A stretch of DNA of 64,000 bases, from assembly GCA_017502875.1 (NCBI GenBank), contig JAFVUF010000012.1:1-64000 (forward strand), given 5' to 3'. Below the pieces are notes generated by a model. The model was not told the origin of the DNA. It saw nothing but the letters and a program-made list of their open reading frames with translations, and ran no database searches. Made by a program: the position numbers and the translations under genes. This document shows positions 49,432 through 57,940 of this stretch, one piece after another. Every line of letters begins with the position of its first letter. Position 1 is the first letter of the stretch. This DNA comes from Clostridia bacterium. GTDB lineage: Bacteria; Bacillota; Clostridia; Oscillospirales; CAG-272.

Positions 49432-49888
49432 AATCAATCTCCTTTTTTTCTTCATCGATTACTTTTGTTCCGCATTTTCGACAAAACCTGCTACCGTGAC
49501 TAAGCCCTGTTCCGCATTGCCTGCAAAAGCAAATTTTTTGATTTTGTTCAACCGGTTCTTGTGTAGGTTGATTTTCTTCTAATAATAGCCCTTGGGTTTC
49601 TAATATTTTTGAACCATAACTTGAAAAAAACCATGTCCACAAAAGATATGGTCCGCCAGACGATACTCCGTTTAACGCAACAAAAAACACCATTCCAATG
49701 AAATTTATACCAAAACAAAGACATTTATATTTTTTCTTGGTTATAGATGCTTTTCTCACTTTTGCAAAAATTATAGGGAATGCACCGTATACCAAAACGG
49801 TCACTATCAGCGAAACCAATATCGCAACAAAAAACAAACCCGGGCTTTCTTGCAACAACTCAAAATAACTCACGATAAATCTCCTCAA
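49418..49888 (-). CDS. Membrane protein with C-terminal zinc ribbon
   Basis: A 156-residue protein. Two or three hydrophobic helices (about residues 18-42, 55-75 and 80-92) come first. The C-terminus is a zinc ribbon with CRQCG and CRKCG (about residues 121-138). The ribbon resembles the one at the N-terminus of the next protein, which suggests they interact or arose together. The ribosome binding site GAGGAG precedes the ATG. Function unknown; likely part of a small accessory membrane complex. Confidence 0.7.
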   Translation of the reverse strand: MRRFIVSYFELLQESPGLFFVAILVSLIVTVLVYGAFPIIFAKVRKASITKKKYKCLCFGINFIGMVFFVALNGVSSGGPYLLWTWFFSSYGSKILETQGLLLEENQPTQEPVEQNQKICFCRQCGTGLSHGSRFCRKCGTKVIDEEKKEIDYDNN

Positions 49889-49947
49889 ACATGATGATTT
49901 TTCTATATTATATCACACTATTCTTAAAATGTAAAGCCCATAAGTAT

Positions 49948-50004
49948 AAATCTCCTTATTTTGCAGATACTAACAAGGCAGTAATTTGCAAAACAAGGAG
50001 ATTT
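49948..50004 (+). promoter_or_regulatory. Long hairpin covering the spoVT ribosome binding site
   Basis: Two 18-base arms (49948-49965 and 49987-50004) pair with one mismatch around a 21-base loop. The 3' arm contains the AAGGAG of spoVT and ends just before a T-rich stretch and the ATG at 50010. It would hide the ribosome binding site or act as an attenuator when transcribed. Confidence 0.6.
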
Positions 50005-50009
50005 TTATT

Positions 50010-50573
50010 ATGAAAGCAACCGGAATAGTCCGTAGAATAGACGACCTCGGACGTGTCGTCATACCCAAGGAAATAAGAAGAACAATGCGAATCCGCGAGG
50101 GCGACCCACTTGAAATATACACTGACCGAGAGGGTGAGGTCATATTTAAGAAGTATTCCCCTATCGGCGAGATGAATTCGTTTGCCCAACAGTATGCGGA
50201 AACACTCCATAAGACCTGCGGATTTGGCGTGGTTATCACCGACCGGGACGGCGTTATCGCCTGCGCGGGTGTGCCCAAGAAGGAGTATTTTGAAAAGCGT
50301 CTCTCTGCCGACCTTGAAAAAATATCGGAAAACCGTTCCCCATACCGCTACCAAAACGGAGACCGTAAGCTCGCCATAATCGACGACGCCTCTGGAACGC
50401 ATTTTATATCGTGCGCCGTTCCGATAATAGCGGACGGAGACCTTATCGGCGCAGTCGTTTCCGCGATGAGCGACGAAACGGACAAATCTGCCCGCGACGA
50501 GCTGAGAGGCACAGACGTCGAGTACCGACTTGTGCAGACCGCCGCCGCGTTTCTCGCAAGACAGCTGCAATAA
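50010..50573 (+). CDS. spoVT: Stage V sporulation protein T (SpoVT)
   Basis: Forespore-specific transcription regulator. The 187-residue protein has an N-terminal AbrB-type swapped-hairpin DNA-binding domain (MKATGIVRRIDDLGRVVIPKEIRR region, about residues 1-50). A C-terminal GAF-like domain (about 60-185) is also seen, with CGFGVVITDRDGVIACAGVPK. This two-domain form is that of SpoVT and not AbrB. ATG 50010 is chosen over an upstream ATG because GGAG precedes it. It is a single gene with its own terminator. Translation may be limited by the hairpin over the ribosome binding site. Confidence 0.93.
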   Translation: MKATGIVRRIDDLGRVVIPKEIRRTMRIREGDPLEIYTDREGEVIFKKYSPIGEMNSFAQQYAETLHKTCGFGVVITDRDGVIACAGVPKKEYFEKRLSADLEKISENRSPYRYQNGDRKLAIIDDASGTHFISCAVPIIADGDLIGAVVSAMSDETDKSARDELRGTDVEYRLVQTAAAFLARQLQ

Positions 50574-50581
50574 TAAAAAAG

Positions 50582-50623
50582 AAATGACCCGTAATCCGCC
50601 ATTTTGGCGTTCACGGGTCATTT
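50582..50623 (+). terminator. Terminator after spoVT
   Basis: Arms AAATGACCCGT and ACGGGTCATTT with an inner CGCCATTTTGGCG hairpin, followed by TCAGTATC. It lies 9 bp after the spoVT stop. Confidence 0.75.
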
Positions 50624-50647
50624 TCAGTATCAATAAAGAAATCTCAT

Positions 50648-50730
50648 CAAAAGCATTTCGCTCTCTGCGGAGAGCAACAAGACCTGCGCGGTCTTGACTG
50701 CGCGAGCTTTTGAAAAAGCTCGACCAAAGC
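50648..50730. repeat. Hairpin-rich intergenic repeat, family B (copy 2)
   Basis: Matches 24301-24380: GCTCTCTGCGGAGAGC hairpin, a GACCTGCGCGGTC hairpin in the variable middle, and GAGCTTTTGAAAAAGCTC. Stem bases differ between copies while pairing is kept. The remaining bases up to polA hold a GGCGCC-flanked hairpin (50803-50829) that may end the polA transcript. Confidence 0.7.
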
Positions 50731-50841
50731 ATCTAAACACTACGAACTTCTGTGTAAACCTTCCACCATACAATGCCTAGCGCCGTCCACCGTGAAACGC
50801 TCAGATAAAGGCGGCGCCAATCCGCTGCAGGCCGGCGCCTG

Positions 50842-53451
50842 CTACTTGCATTCGTACCAGCTATTGCCCGTTTGAAGCTCAACGGTAAGCGGAACGGAAA
50901 GCGAAACTACGTTCTCCATCTCTCTTTTTAGTATCTCTGCGGCTCGCTCGGCGCACTCACGGCTCGCCTCAACTATCAGCTCGTCGTGTATCTGTAAAAT
51001 CAGCCTCGCGTCAATTCCCTCGGCCCTTAGCGCCCTGTGAACGTTTATCATCGCAAACTTGATTATATCGGCGCTTGAGCCTTGGATAGGACTGTTCATC
51101 GCTACTCGCTCGCCAAACGCCCGAAGCACAGCCTTACCCGACGTAAGCTCAGGAATGTACCTTCTTCTGCCGAATATAGTCTCAACGTAGCCAAGCGCTT
51201 TCGCCGACTCCACCGCCGCTTCGAGATACATAGAAATGCCGCGGTATTTTTCAAAATAACTCTTAATATAAGCGCCCGCTTCCTTACGGGTAACGCCGAT
51301 ATCCTGCGCGAGTGAAAACTCGCCGATGCCGTACACAATACCGAAGTTTACAGCCTTGGCGTGCTTTCTCATCTCACCCGTAACCTCTGAAACGGGAACG
51401 CCAAAGACCTGCGAGGCGGTAACGGTATGAATGTCCTCGCCCGAAATAAAGGCATTTATCATCGTTTCGTCATGCGCTATATGAGCGAGCAGACGAAGCT
51501 CTATCTGTGAATAGTCGGCGTCGATAAGCACGTGGTTTTCATCACTCGCTACAAAAAATCGGCGCATTTCTCTGCCAATCTCGGTGCGAACAGGGATGTT
51601 TTGCAGATTAGGCTCGCTTGACGCGAGTCTGCCCGTAACGGCAGTCGTCTGACTGAACACCGTGTGAACTCTGCCGCTTTCGTCCGCAACCCTGAGAAGC
51701 GCCTCGGCATAAGTGGAACGAAGCTTTGCCACCGCGCGAAATTCAAGTATCTCCGAGACTATCGGGTGCGCGCCACGGAGCTTTTCAAGTATCTCGGCGT
51801 TAGTCGAATAGCCTGTCTTCGTCTTTTTCCCCGCTTCAAGACCAAGCTCCTCAAACAAAACAACACCGAGCTGCTTTGGCGAATTTATATTGAACTCGTG
51901 TCCCGCAAGCCCGTAAATGCGTTCTGTGTACTGCTTTTCGGTCTCGGTAAGCTTTGAAAGAAAGCCTTTAAGCGCCTCTGTGTCGAGCTTAAAGCCTGCT
52001 CTTTCCATATCGGAAAGCACCGCGGCAAGCGGAAGCTCGCACTCGCGGTAAAGCTCGTACATATTCACCGCCTTCAAGCGTTCATTAAGTCTTTCATTTA
52101 ACCCGTAAACCGCAAAAGCCTTGTCCGAGAGCGTTTCGTCAACGCTTGTTTTAAGGTAAATCTCGGCAAGGTCGAAAAGCGCGTAACCGCTTCTTGCGGG
52201 GTCAAGCACGTATGCGGCGAGCATAACGTCATCAACAATATTTACGTCAACGCCTTGACAGCTAAAATCACTTATTGTCTTTTTGCAGTCGAAGGCTATT
52301 ATTTCAAGCTTCAAGGCGTTTACCGTCTGACAAAGCTCGGAAAAGCTGTCAAAATACACCTCGTAGCAGCCGTTTTCATCGCAAAACGCCGCCCTTGCTC
52401 CGTCATACACCATAGCGCAGCGCTTGCCAAGCTTTCTTTTGAGCTCCTTTACCGAGCAGACGGAAATCGGCTTTCTCTCTGAGGCTTCGCTTTCGCCAAG
52501 GTCAAAGGAAAGCTGACCGCCCTCGCCGTTTTCAACGGTCATATCAGACGTTTCGGCGGTTACGGGCGCGTTCTTTGGCACAGGAGCAGCCTCGTTTAAG
52601 CCAAGACGCTTGATGTGAGAGGTGAATTCAAGCTCTTGCAGCAGCGCGTACATTCCGCCCTTATCCATACCCTCGCTCTTTAACTCATCAAGAGTGAAGT
52701 CAACGGGCGCGTGAGTCTCGATAGTCGCCAGGCGTTTTGAAAGATACGCAAGCTCCCTGCCGTCAAGCATCTTCTGCTTTGCGGACTTACCAAGTCCCGC
52801 GTTTTCAATATTTTCATAAACGTTATCTATGTTTTTAAATTCCGCTATCAGCTTAAAGGCGGTCTTTTCGCCAATACCGGGAACGCCGGGAATATTGTCG
52901 GATGAGTCGCCCATAAGCGCCTTTACGTCAACAAAATCTGTAGGCTCAATGCCGTATTTCTCAAAAAAGGCGTCTCTGTCAAAGGGTAGCGTGTCGTTGT
53001 TCGTCGCGAGCAGGACGGTGGTCTTGTCGGAAATGAGCTGAAGCGAATCCCTGTCGCCTGTCAGTACGTAGCTGCGCACTCCCCTCGTTTCTGCCATTTT
53101 AGCGACTGTTCCGAGCAGGTCGTCCGCCTCGTAGCCCTCAAGGGTTATGACTTTAAGCCCCAGAAGCTCCGACATTTTCTTACTGTATGGAAGCTGAACG
53201 GCAAGCTCCTCAGGCATTTTCTTTCTTCCCGCCTTGTATTCGGAGTATTCCTTATGCCGAAAGGTCGGCGCGGAAAGGTCAAAGGCTATCGCGGCGTAGT
53301 CGGGCTTTATCTCGCCCATCTGCTTTAAAAGTATGTTGAGCATGCCGAAAAGAGCGTTGGTATGAAGCCCGCCGCTGTTAGTAAGCGGCCTTATTCCGTA
53401 AAACGCCCTGTTCAGTATACTGTTTCCGTCTATAACAAGTAGCTTTTCCAT
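50842..53451 (-). CDS. polA: DNA polymerase I
   Basis: An 869-residue repair polymerase; the ATG at 53451 has GGAGG upstream and an upstream in-frame extension is ignored. Residues 1 to about 290 are the 5'-3' exonuclease (IDGNSILNRAFYGI, GYEADDLLGT, TGDRDSLQL, MGDSSDNIPGVPGIGEKTA). The middle 3'-5' exonuclease region lacks the normal acidic residues and is probably inactive, as in many Firmicutes. The polymerase domain (about 490-869) has ASSEPNLQNIPVRTEIG, DADYSQIELR, the O-helix RKHAKAVNFGIVYGIG and LQIHDELIVE. It removes RNA primers and fills gaps. Confidence 0.96.
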   Translation of the reverse strand: MEKLLVIDGNSILNRAFYGIRPLTNSGGLHTNALFGMLNILLKQMGEIKPDYAAIAFDLSAPTFRHKEYSEYKAGRKKMPEELAVQLPYSKKMSELLGLKVITLEGYEADDLLGTVAKMAETRGVRSYVLTGDRDSLQLISDKTTVLLATNNDTLPFDRDAFFEKYGIEPTDFVDVKALMGDSSDNIPGVPGIGEKTAFKLIAEFKNIDNVYENIENAGLGKSAKQKMLDGRELAYLSKRLATIETHAPVDFTLDELKSEGMDKGGMYALLQELEFTSHIKRLGLNEAAPVPKNAPVTAETSDMTVENGEGGQLSFDLGESEASERKPISVCSVKELKRKLGKRCAMVYDGARAAFCDENGCYEVYFDSFSELCQTVNALKLEIIAFDCKKTISDFSCQGVDVNIVDDVMLAAYVLDPARSGYALFDLAEIYLKTSVDETLSDKAFAVYGLNERLNERLKAVNMYELYRECELPLAAVLSDMERAGFKLDTEALKGFLSKLTETEKQYTERIYGLAGHEFNINSPKQLGVVLFEELGLEAGKKTKTGYSTNAEILEKLRGAHPIVSEILEFRAVAKLRSTYAEALLRVADESGRVHTVFSQTTAVTGRLASSEPNLQNIPVRTEIGREMRRFFVASDENHVLIDADYSQIELRLLAHIAHDETMINAFISGEDIHTVTASQVFGVPVSEVTGEMRKHAKAVNFGIVYGIGEFSLAQDIGVTRKEAGAYIKSYFEKYRGISMYLEAAVESAKALGYVETIFGRRRYIPELTSGKAVLRAFGERVAMNSPIQGSSADIIKFAMINVHRALRAEGIDARLILQIHDELIVEASRECAERAAEILKREMENVVSLSVPLTVELQTGNSWYECK

Positions 53452-53506
53452 ATTAACCTCCGATATGGAATACGCGCTTTCTTGAAAGAAAGCTGCGCAA
53501 AGAACT

Positions 53507-53542
53507 CTCTTACACCGACAACATAGGCTATCGGTGTAAGAG
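53507..53542. repeat. Strong hairpin between rhomboid-like gene and polA
   Basis: A perfect 12-bp stem, CTCTTACACCGA with TCGGTGTAAGAG, with a 12-base loop. It lacks a T-run on the minus strand, so it is not a clean terminator. It could be an mRNA processing or protection element upstream of polA. Confidence 0.5.
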
Positions 53543-53610
53543 ATATTTTGTATTTTTCTTCCCAAGACAGATGTATATCTCACGAAGGTGCATATATACA
53601 AATTCTGGAA

Positions 53611-54282
53611 TTAGTATCTATAATTATTCTTTCTCCACTTATAATCTTGGTAAGCTCGCTTTATTCTATTTATAAGGTCGTACCCAAAGAAAAGCAGGAA
53701 ATTCAGAATAGCCGCCAAAATAGCCGCGCGGTCAGCCCAAGAGCCTAAAATAAACAGAAGTAGTAAAAGCGCTCCCTCAGCGATACCTATCCATTTGACT
53801 TTAACGGGAATGAAGAAAAAGAGCAACACCTTGGTTTCCGGGAACATAGCGGAAAACGCAAGGAAAATGCTTAAATTCAGGTACATATTGTCGATATACC
53901 CGACTATAAATCCCGCGATTAGTGTTCCGATTATTCCGAATAAATAATAAAGGTTAAACCGAGCCTTACCCCAATACCCTTCAACCGCTGTGCCCGTCCA
54001 ATAGTAAAAATACAGGGCGAGCAAGGTAAATAAAAGGTTCGTGGACGCGGGATAAACAAAGATAAAGGATACAATTCTCCACACCTGCCCTCTGAAAATA
54101 GCCGCGCGGTCAAAGGCAAGCAGAGCGTTGAGCGATATCGCCTGACCGTCGGAAGCAAACATAAGCACGGTGTCAACGGCAAAAACGATAAGCATTGCGA
54201 CCGAAATCATCTGCATAAGCTTCTCTATCGCTATTTTCCGTATCTTGTTTTCAAGCTTGTATAGAAATAAATTCAGTTTCAT
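53611..54282 (-). CDS. Rhomboid-fold membrane protein lacking the protease motif
   Basis: A 223-residue protein with about six hydrophobic helices; ATG 54282 is behind GGTGGGA. The segment with GQVWRIVSFIFVYP and the FPETKVLLFFFIPVKVKWIG block match the pattern of rhomboid-family proteins. The GxSG nucleophile motif and the partner His are absent, so it is a pseudo-rhomboid. Such proteins can act as membrane protein chaperones or stability factors. It lies between gpmI and polA on the same strand, with spacing of about 80 bp to gpmI. Confidence 0.75.
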   Translation of the reverse strand: MKLNLFLYKLENKIRKIAIEKLMQMISVAMLIVFAVDTVLMFASDGQAISLNALLAFDRAAIFRGQVWRIVSFIFVYPASTNLLFTLLALYFYYWTGTAVEGYWGKARFNLYYLFGIIGTLIAGFIVGYIDNMYLNLSIFLAFSAMFPETKVLLFFFIPVKVKWIGIAEGALLLLLFILGSWADRAAILAAILNFLLFFGYDLINRIKRAYQDYKWRKNNYRY

Positions 54283-54364
54283 CAGTTTCCCACCTATATA
54301 GCGAACGCCCACCTTGTTTAGTGAGCGTCCGTGGAATTTATCAAAAGCAAAAACTGCCCGTTTT

Positions 54365-55999
54365 TTAGTTTTTGGGAGCGATTACAGACTTATCCCACAT
54401 ATCGGGAGCCTCGTAGCCGAGCATATTCACCGTGGTAGCGGCGACGTTTGAAAGACCGTACTCGCCGTCCTTTACCACCTCGTAGCCGTCCGCGCCGAAG
54501 TTGTCGTAAATTATCATCGGAACGGGGTTAAGCGTATGGCTTGTCTTAGCCTTACCAACCTTAGGCGCCTTAGTCTTTTTGTCAAGCTCGTACATCTCGT
54601 CGGCGTTTCCGTGGTCTGCGGTTATGATAGCCGCGCCCTTCACGGAGTCGATAACGGGAAGGATTCTGGCAAGCTGAAGGTCAAGCGCCTCCATGCTTAT
54701 CTTCGTAGCGGGAAGCGATCCGGTATGACCGACCATATCTCCGTTGGGGAAGTTGCAGCGGATATACTTGTACTTGCCCGAGGTTATAGCCTCGATAAGC
54801 GCGTCGGTTATCTCAGCGCACTTCATCCAAGGTCTCTGCTCAAAGGGAACAACGTCGGAGGGAACCTCCATATAGGTTTCAAGCTCCTCGCTGAACTTAC
54901 CGGAGCGATTGCCGTTCCAGAAATAAGTTACGTGGCCGTACTTCTGAGTCTCGGACAGAGCAAACTGATTTATACCCGTATTAACGAGGTACTCACTCAT
55001 CGTGTTACTGATTTCGGGGGGATTTACAAGGAAATGCGAGGGAATGTGAAGGTCGCCGTCATACTCAAGCATACCCGCGTAGAAAACGTCAGGAACTCTC
55101 TTGCGGTCAAATCTATCAAAGTCCTCTCCCGCTTCAAACGTCTTGCTTATCTCAATAGCTCTGTCTCCGCGGAAGTTGAAGAACACTACGCTGTCGCCGT
55201 CCTCAACAGTACCGACAGGCTTGCCGTCCTCAGCTATGACAAAGGGAGGAAGGTCCTGGTCGATAACGCCTGTTTCCGCGCGGTAAGCCTTGATAGCCTC
55301 CTCAGCCGAAGCAAACTGTCTGCCCTCACCGAGAACGTGGGTGTACCAGCCCGTCTCAACCATAGACCAGTTCGCTTCGTAGCGGTCCATAGTTACCTGC
55401 ATTCTACCGCCGCCGCTGGCTATCTTGATATCGAAGCAGTCGCCGCGAAGCTCGGATATGAACTCCTCAAAGGGAAGCACGTAATCAAGCGCCGAGGTCT
55501 CGCCAACATCACGTCCGTCAAGCAGAATGTGAATTCTCACTCTGCTAACTCCGTCCGCCTTGGCTCTGACGAGCATGGCCTTCAAATGGTCGATATGACT
55601 GTGAACGTTGCCGTCGGAGAAAAGTCCGATAAAATGAAGCGTTCCGCCCTTGCAGCTCGCAACAAGCTTCTTCCACGTTTCAGAATTAAACATTTTTCCG
55701 CTTTCAATGGAATTTGAAACAAGCTTCGCTCCCTGAGCGAACACCTGACCCGCGCCGAGCGCGTTGTGTCCGACCTCGGAGTTACCCATATCGTCGTCGG
55801 AGGGGAGACCTACCGCCGTTCCGTGAGCCTTTAACGCCACCATGGGATAGTTCTTCATAAGCATGTCAAGAGTGGGGGTGGAGGCAAGGTATACCGCATT
55901 GCCCTCGTTTTCGGGAGCGATACCTACGCCGTCCATAACTATCGTTACGAGAGGGCCCTGCACTCCCTTGAAATTTGCCGATTTTTTAAGCTGTGCCAT
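54365..55999 (-). CDS. gpmI: 2,3-bisphosphoglycerate-independent phosphoglycerate mutase
   Basis: Interconverts 3- and 2-phosphoglycerate in glycolysis with two manganese ions. The 544-residue protein is slightly longer than the usual 510. The catalytic Ser lies in DDDMGNSEVGHNALGAG (about residue 75). HILLDGRDVGETSA, FFNFRGDRAIE, FPNGDMVGHTGSLPA and ITADHGNADEM are present. An inserted or extended region around residues 240-270 and 360-390 accounts for the length. It is transcribed alone or with the rhomboid-like gene. Confidence 0.95.
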   Translation of the reverse strand: MAQLKKSANFKGVQGPLVTIVMDGVGIAPENEGNAVYLASTPTLDMLMKNYPMVALKAHGTAVGLPSDDDMGNSEVGHNALGAGQVFAQGAKLVSNSIESGKMFNSETWKKLVASCKGGTLHFIGLFSDGNVHSHIDHLKAMLVRAKADGVSRVRIHILLDGRDVGETSALDYVLPFEEFISELRGDCFDIKIASGGGRMQVTMDRYEANWSMVETGWYTHVLGEGRQFASAEEAIKAYRAETGVIDQDLPPFVIAEDGKPVGTVEDGDSVVFFNFRGDRAIEISKTFEAGEDFDRFDRKRVPDVFYAGMLEYDGDLHIPSHFLVNPPEISNTMSEYLVNTGINQFALSETQKYGHVTYFWNGNRSGKFSEELETYMEVPSDVVPFEQRPWMKCAEITDALIEAITSGKYKYIRCNFPNGDMVGHTGSLPATKISMEALDLQLARILPVIDSVKGAAIITADHGNADEMYELDKKTKAPKVGKAKTSHTLNPVPMIIYDNFGADGYEVVKDGEYGLSNVAATTVNMLGYEAPDMWDKSVIAPKN

Positions 56000-56086
56000 T
56001 TTTTATGTCTTTCCTTTCGGTAATTTAATTACTAAGAATGATTATAAACCAAATTTATGAATTTAGTATTTACATTAATTATCTTT

Positions 56087-56464
56087 TTATGAAAAATACG
56101 CTATTCCCAGAAGGTAATCCATTCTTTCGGTGTCGCCCGTAAGCGCCAGATACCCGAAAACCGCCTCAAAGCCCGTAGCTCTCAGGTACTGCTGAAGCGT
56201 GCAGCTCTTAGGAAAAGAATTCACGTGAACGTTCTTGCCTCGCTTGAAAATCGCCGTCTCCTCCTCGCTCAGATGAGGCAGTATTTTATCAAGAGCCTCG
56301 CACTGAGCCTTAGCTGATACCATTTGGTCAGCCTTTTTGTTAAGCTCGCCTATTTTTCCGCCCGCCGTAACGAGCCTTTTTCTTACGAGAAGCTCTATCT
56401 GCGCATCTCCGAGATAAGCCAAAAGCAGACCGTTCATCTCACCCGCAATTGATAATTCGCTCAT
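56087..56464 (-). CDS. mrnC: Mini-ribonuclease III
   Basis: A 125-residue RNase III-like domain without the double-stranded RNA-binding domain, which matures 23S rRNA in Gram-positive bacteria. The catalytic motif is LLAYLGDAQIELLVRKRL (about residues 13-30), with a second acidic site near the C-terminal GFEAVFGYLALTGD. It overlaps the MutS-like gene upstream by 4 bp. It is often next to cysS or rlmB in related genomes; here the context differs. Confidence 0.9.
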   Translation of the reverse strand: MSELSIAGEMNGLLLAYLGDAQIELLVRKRLVTAGGKIGELNKKADQMVSAKAQCEALDKILPHLSEEETAIFKRGKNVHVNSFPKSCTLQQYLRATGFEAVFGYLALTGDTERMDYLLGIAYFS

Positions 56465-57936
56465 TTTACGCCTCCGTCCTCGCTCGGTATAAGCTTAAAA
56501 CCAACCGCGTTAAGTATGCTGACCTGTTCATTTGTGAAATGAGAGAATATCGCCTTCATATGAGTAACGAAAACGTATCTGCACTTAAAAGCGGTCAGGG
56601 CGTTCAAAATATCCTTCATTCCCTGCGCGCCCTCGCGGTAAGCGGTGGTCTGGAAGGTCTCGTTTAAAAGCACAAGCGAATACGGACGGATACTGTCCAT
56701 AATCTCGGCTATCTCCTTTACCTCGCCCTCAAATCTACCCGCGGCGTCTCCGTCGGTAAAATCCTTTTCAGCGGACGAAAAATGAGTAAATATCGCGCTT
56801 CGTACGCTCACCCTCATCGACTCGGCGCAAACGAACAGTCCGTTCTGAGCGAACAGAACCGCAGAGCCTACCGAGCGCAAAAACGAGGTCTTACCGCAGT
56901 TGTTGTCGCCTCTTGCGAGTATGCTCTTTTCAAGCGAAACCGAGTTTGCCACTATACTCCTTTTGTCCTTGCCCTCGTTCAAAAGAAGCATATCGTATAT
57001 GCCCTCCGCCGTAAGAACGTCCTTTTCGGCGCTCAGCACCTCAGGGAAGCAGTAGGTCATACCGCTTTTTTTCAGCCTGTCCGCTATATCAAGCGCAACG
57101 CTGTAAAACATAAGCTCCTCGCCTATGCCCTTAAAAACGGAATAAATACCGCTTGCGAGGTCGGAAAAAATTCCCGAAAGCTCACCCATAGCTATCGAAA
57201 CGGCGCTTCCGGCGTTATCGGCGGACGAGCCGCCTATATCAACGCTGACCTCCTGATTTTTTCTGAATTTCGAAAAAATACCCTTCTTTTCCTTTGCCGA
57301 GGCGTCAGTTACGTCGGAAATCGAGCAGGAGCAGATACGCATAGCCTCGTCAAGCGTGGCGTCTACCGAAAAGCGGTAACTCGTTACGCTCTCGCTGCGG
57401 AAGCGCTCCGCCGCCTTTTCAAGCTCGTCAATGCACTTACTCTCGCTCATCGAAACGCAGAAGCTCTTCATTTGGAGCAGCCCCTCGCTTTCAACCTCAT
57501 AGCCGCTGAAAAGCTCGTAAATTTCCGAAAAATAAGCGATAACGTTACGCGCGTAGTGAGCGTTAACGTAAAGCTCCTCATAGGCGTAGTCAAGCATTCC
57601 GCTTGCCGAGACGGGCGCTCCGTAGCGGAATATCTCCTTAATGACCTCCTCGGTCTCATCGGGAAGATTTTCATATCCCCTGAAAAGCTGAGAAAGCGAG
57701 GCAAGAAGATTTGGATATTTGATAAAATCCTTTAATATCGCGGCTCGGTAAAGCGCGTTTTCCTCGCTTACGCACCTTCTGCAAAGCACCGACAGAAAGT
57801 AATCCGCCTGTTTGGTTTTATCGCACGCGGCTCTGGTCATTCTGTCGATATTCAGATTGTAAAGCGCCTGCTCAATACTCTTTTCAATCTCACCCGCAAC
57901 GCCGTTTTTGTAAAGTAAGCTGATTTTCTTCTGCAT
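56461..57936 (-). CDS. MutS-like ATPase, second of a tandem pair
   Basis: A 491-residue protein with the core helical (III) and ATPase (V) domains of MutS but without mismatch-recognition domain I. The ATG at 57936 has GGAGG upstream. Walker A is RGDNNCGKTS (about residue 345). The Walker B end reads LVLLNETFQTT, so the usual Asp-Glu of MutS is Asn-Glu. THMKA supplies the switch His. A low-conservation insertion with GIFSKFRKNQEV lies in the middle. It follows its paralogue with only a 4-bp gap and may form a heterodimer with it. Role unknown; DNA structure or recombination control is possible. Confidence 0.8.
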   Translation of the reverse strand: MQKKISLLYKNGVAGEIEKSIEQALYNLNIDRMTRAACDKTKQADYFLSVLCRRCVSEENALYRAAILKDFIKYPNLLASLSQLFRGYENLPDETEEVIKEIFRYGAPVSASGMLDYAYEELYVNAHYARNVIAYFSEIYELFSGYEVESEGLLQMKSFCVSMSESKCIDELEKAAERFRSESVTSYRFSVDATLDEAMRICSCSISDVTDASAKEKKGIFSKFRKNQEVSVDIGGSSADNAGSAVSIAMGELSGIFSDLASGIYSVFKGIGEELMFYSVALDIADRLKKSGMTYCFPEVLSAEKDVLTAEGIYDMLLLNEGKDKRSIVANSVSLEKSILARGDNNCGKTSFLRSVGSAVLFAQNGLFVCAESMRVSVRSAIFTHFSSAEKDFTDGDAAGRFEGEVKEIAEIMDSIRPYSLVLLNETFQTTAYREGAQGMKDILNALTAFKCRYVFVTHMKAIFSHFTNEQVSILNAVGFKLIPSEDGGVK

Positions 57937-57940
57937 ATCA

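Noticed and set aside
49956-50732. Minus-strand frame of 258 codons
   Set aside because: It covers spoVT and its terminator on the other strand and has no ribosome binding site.
54536-55717. Long plus-strand frame of 393 codons
   Set aside because: It lies fully antisense to gpmI, whose motifs are complete, and has no ribosome binding site or recognisable domain.
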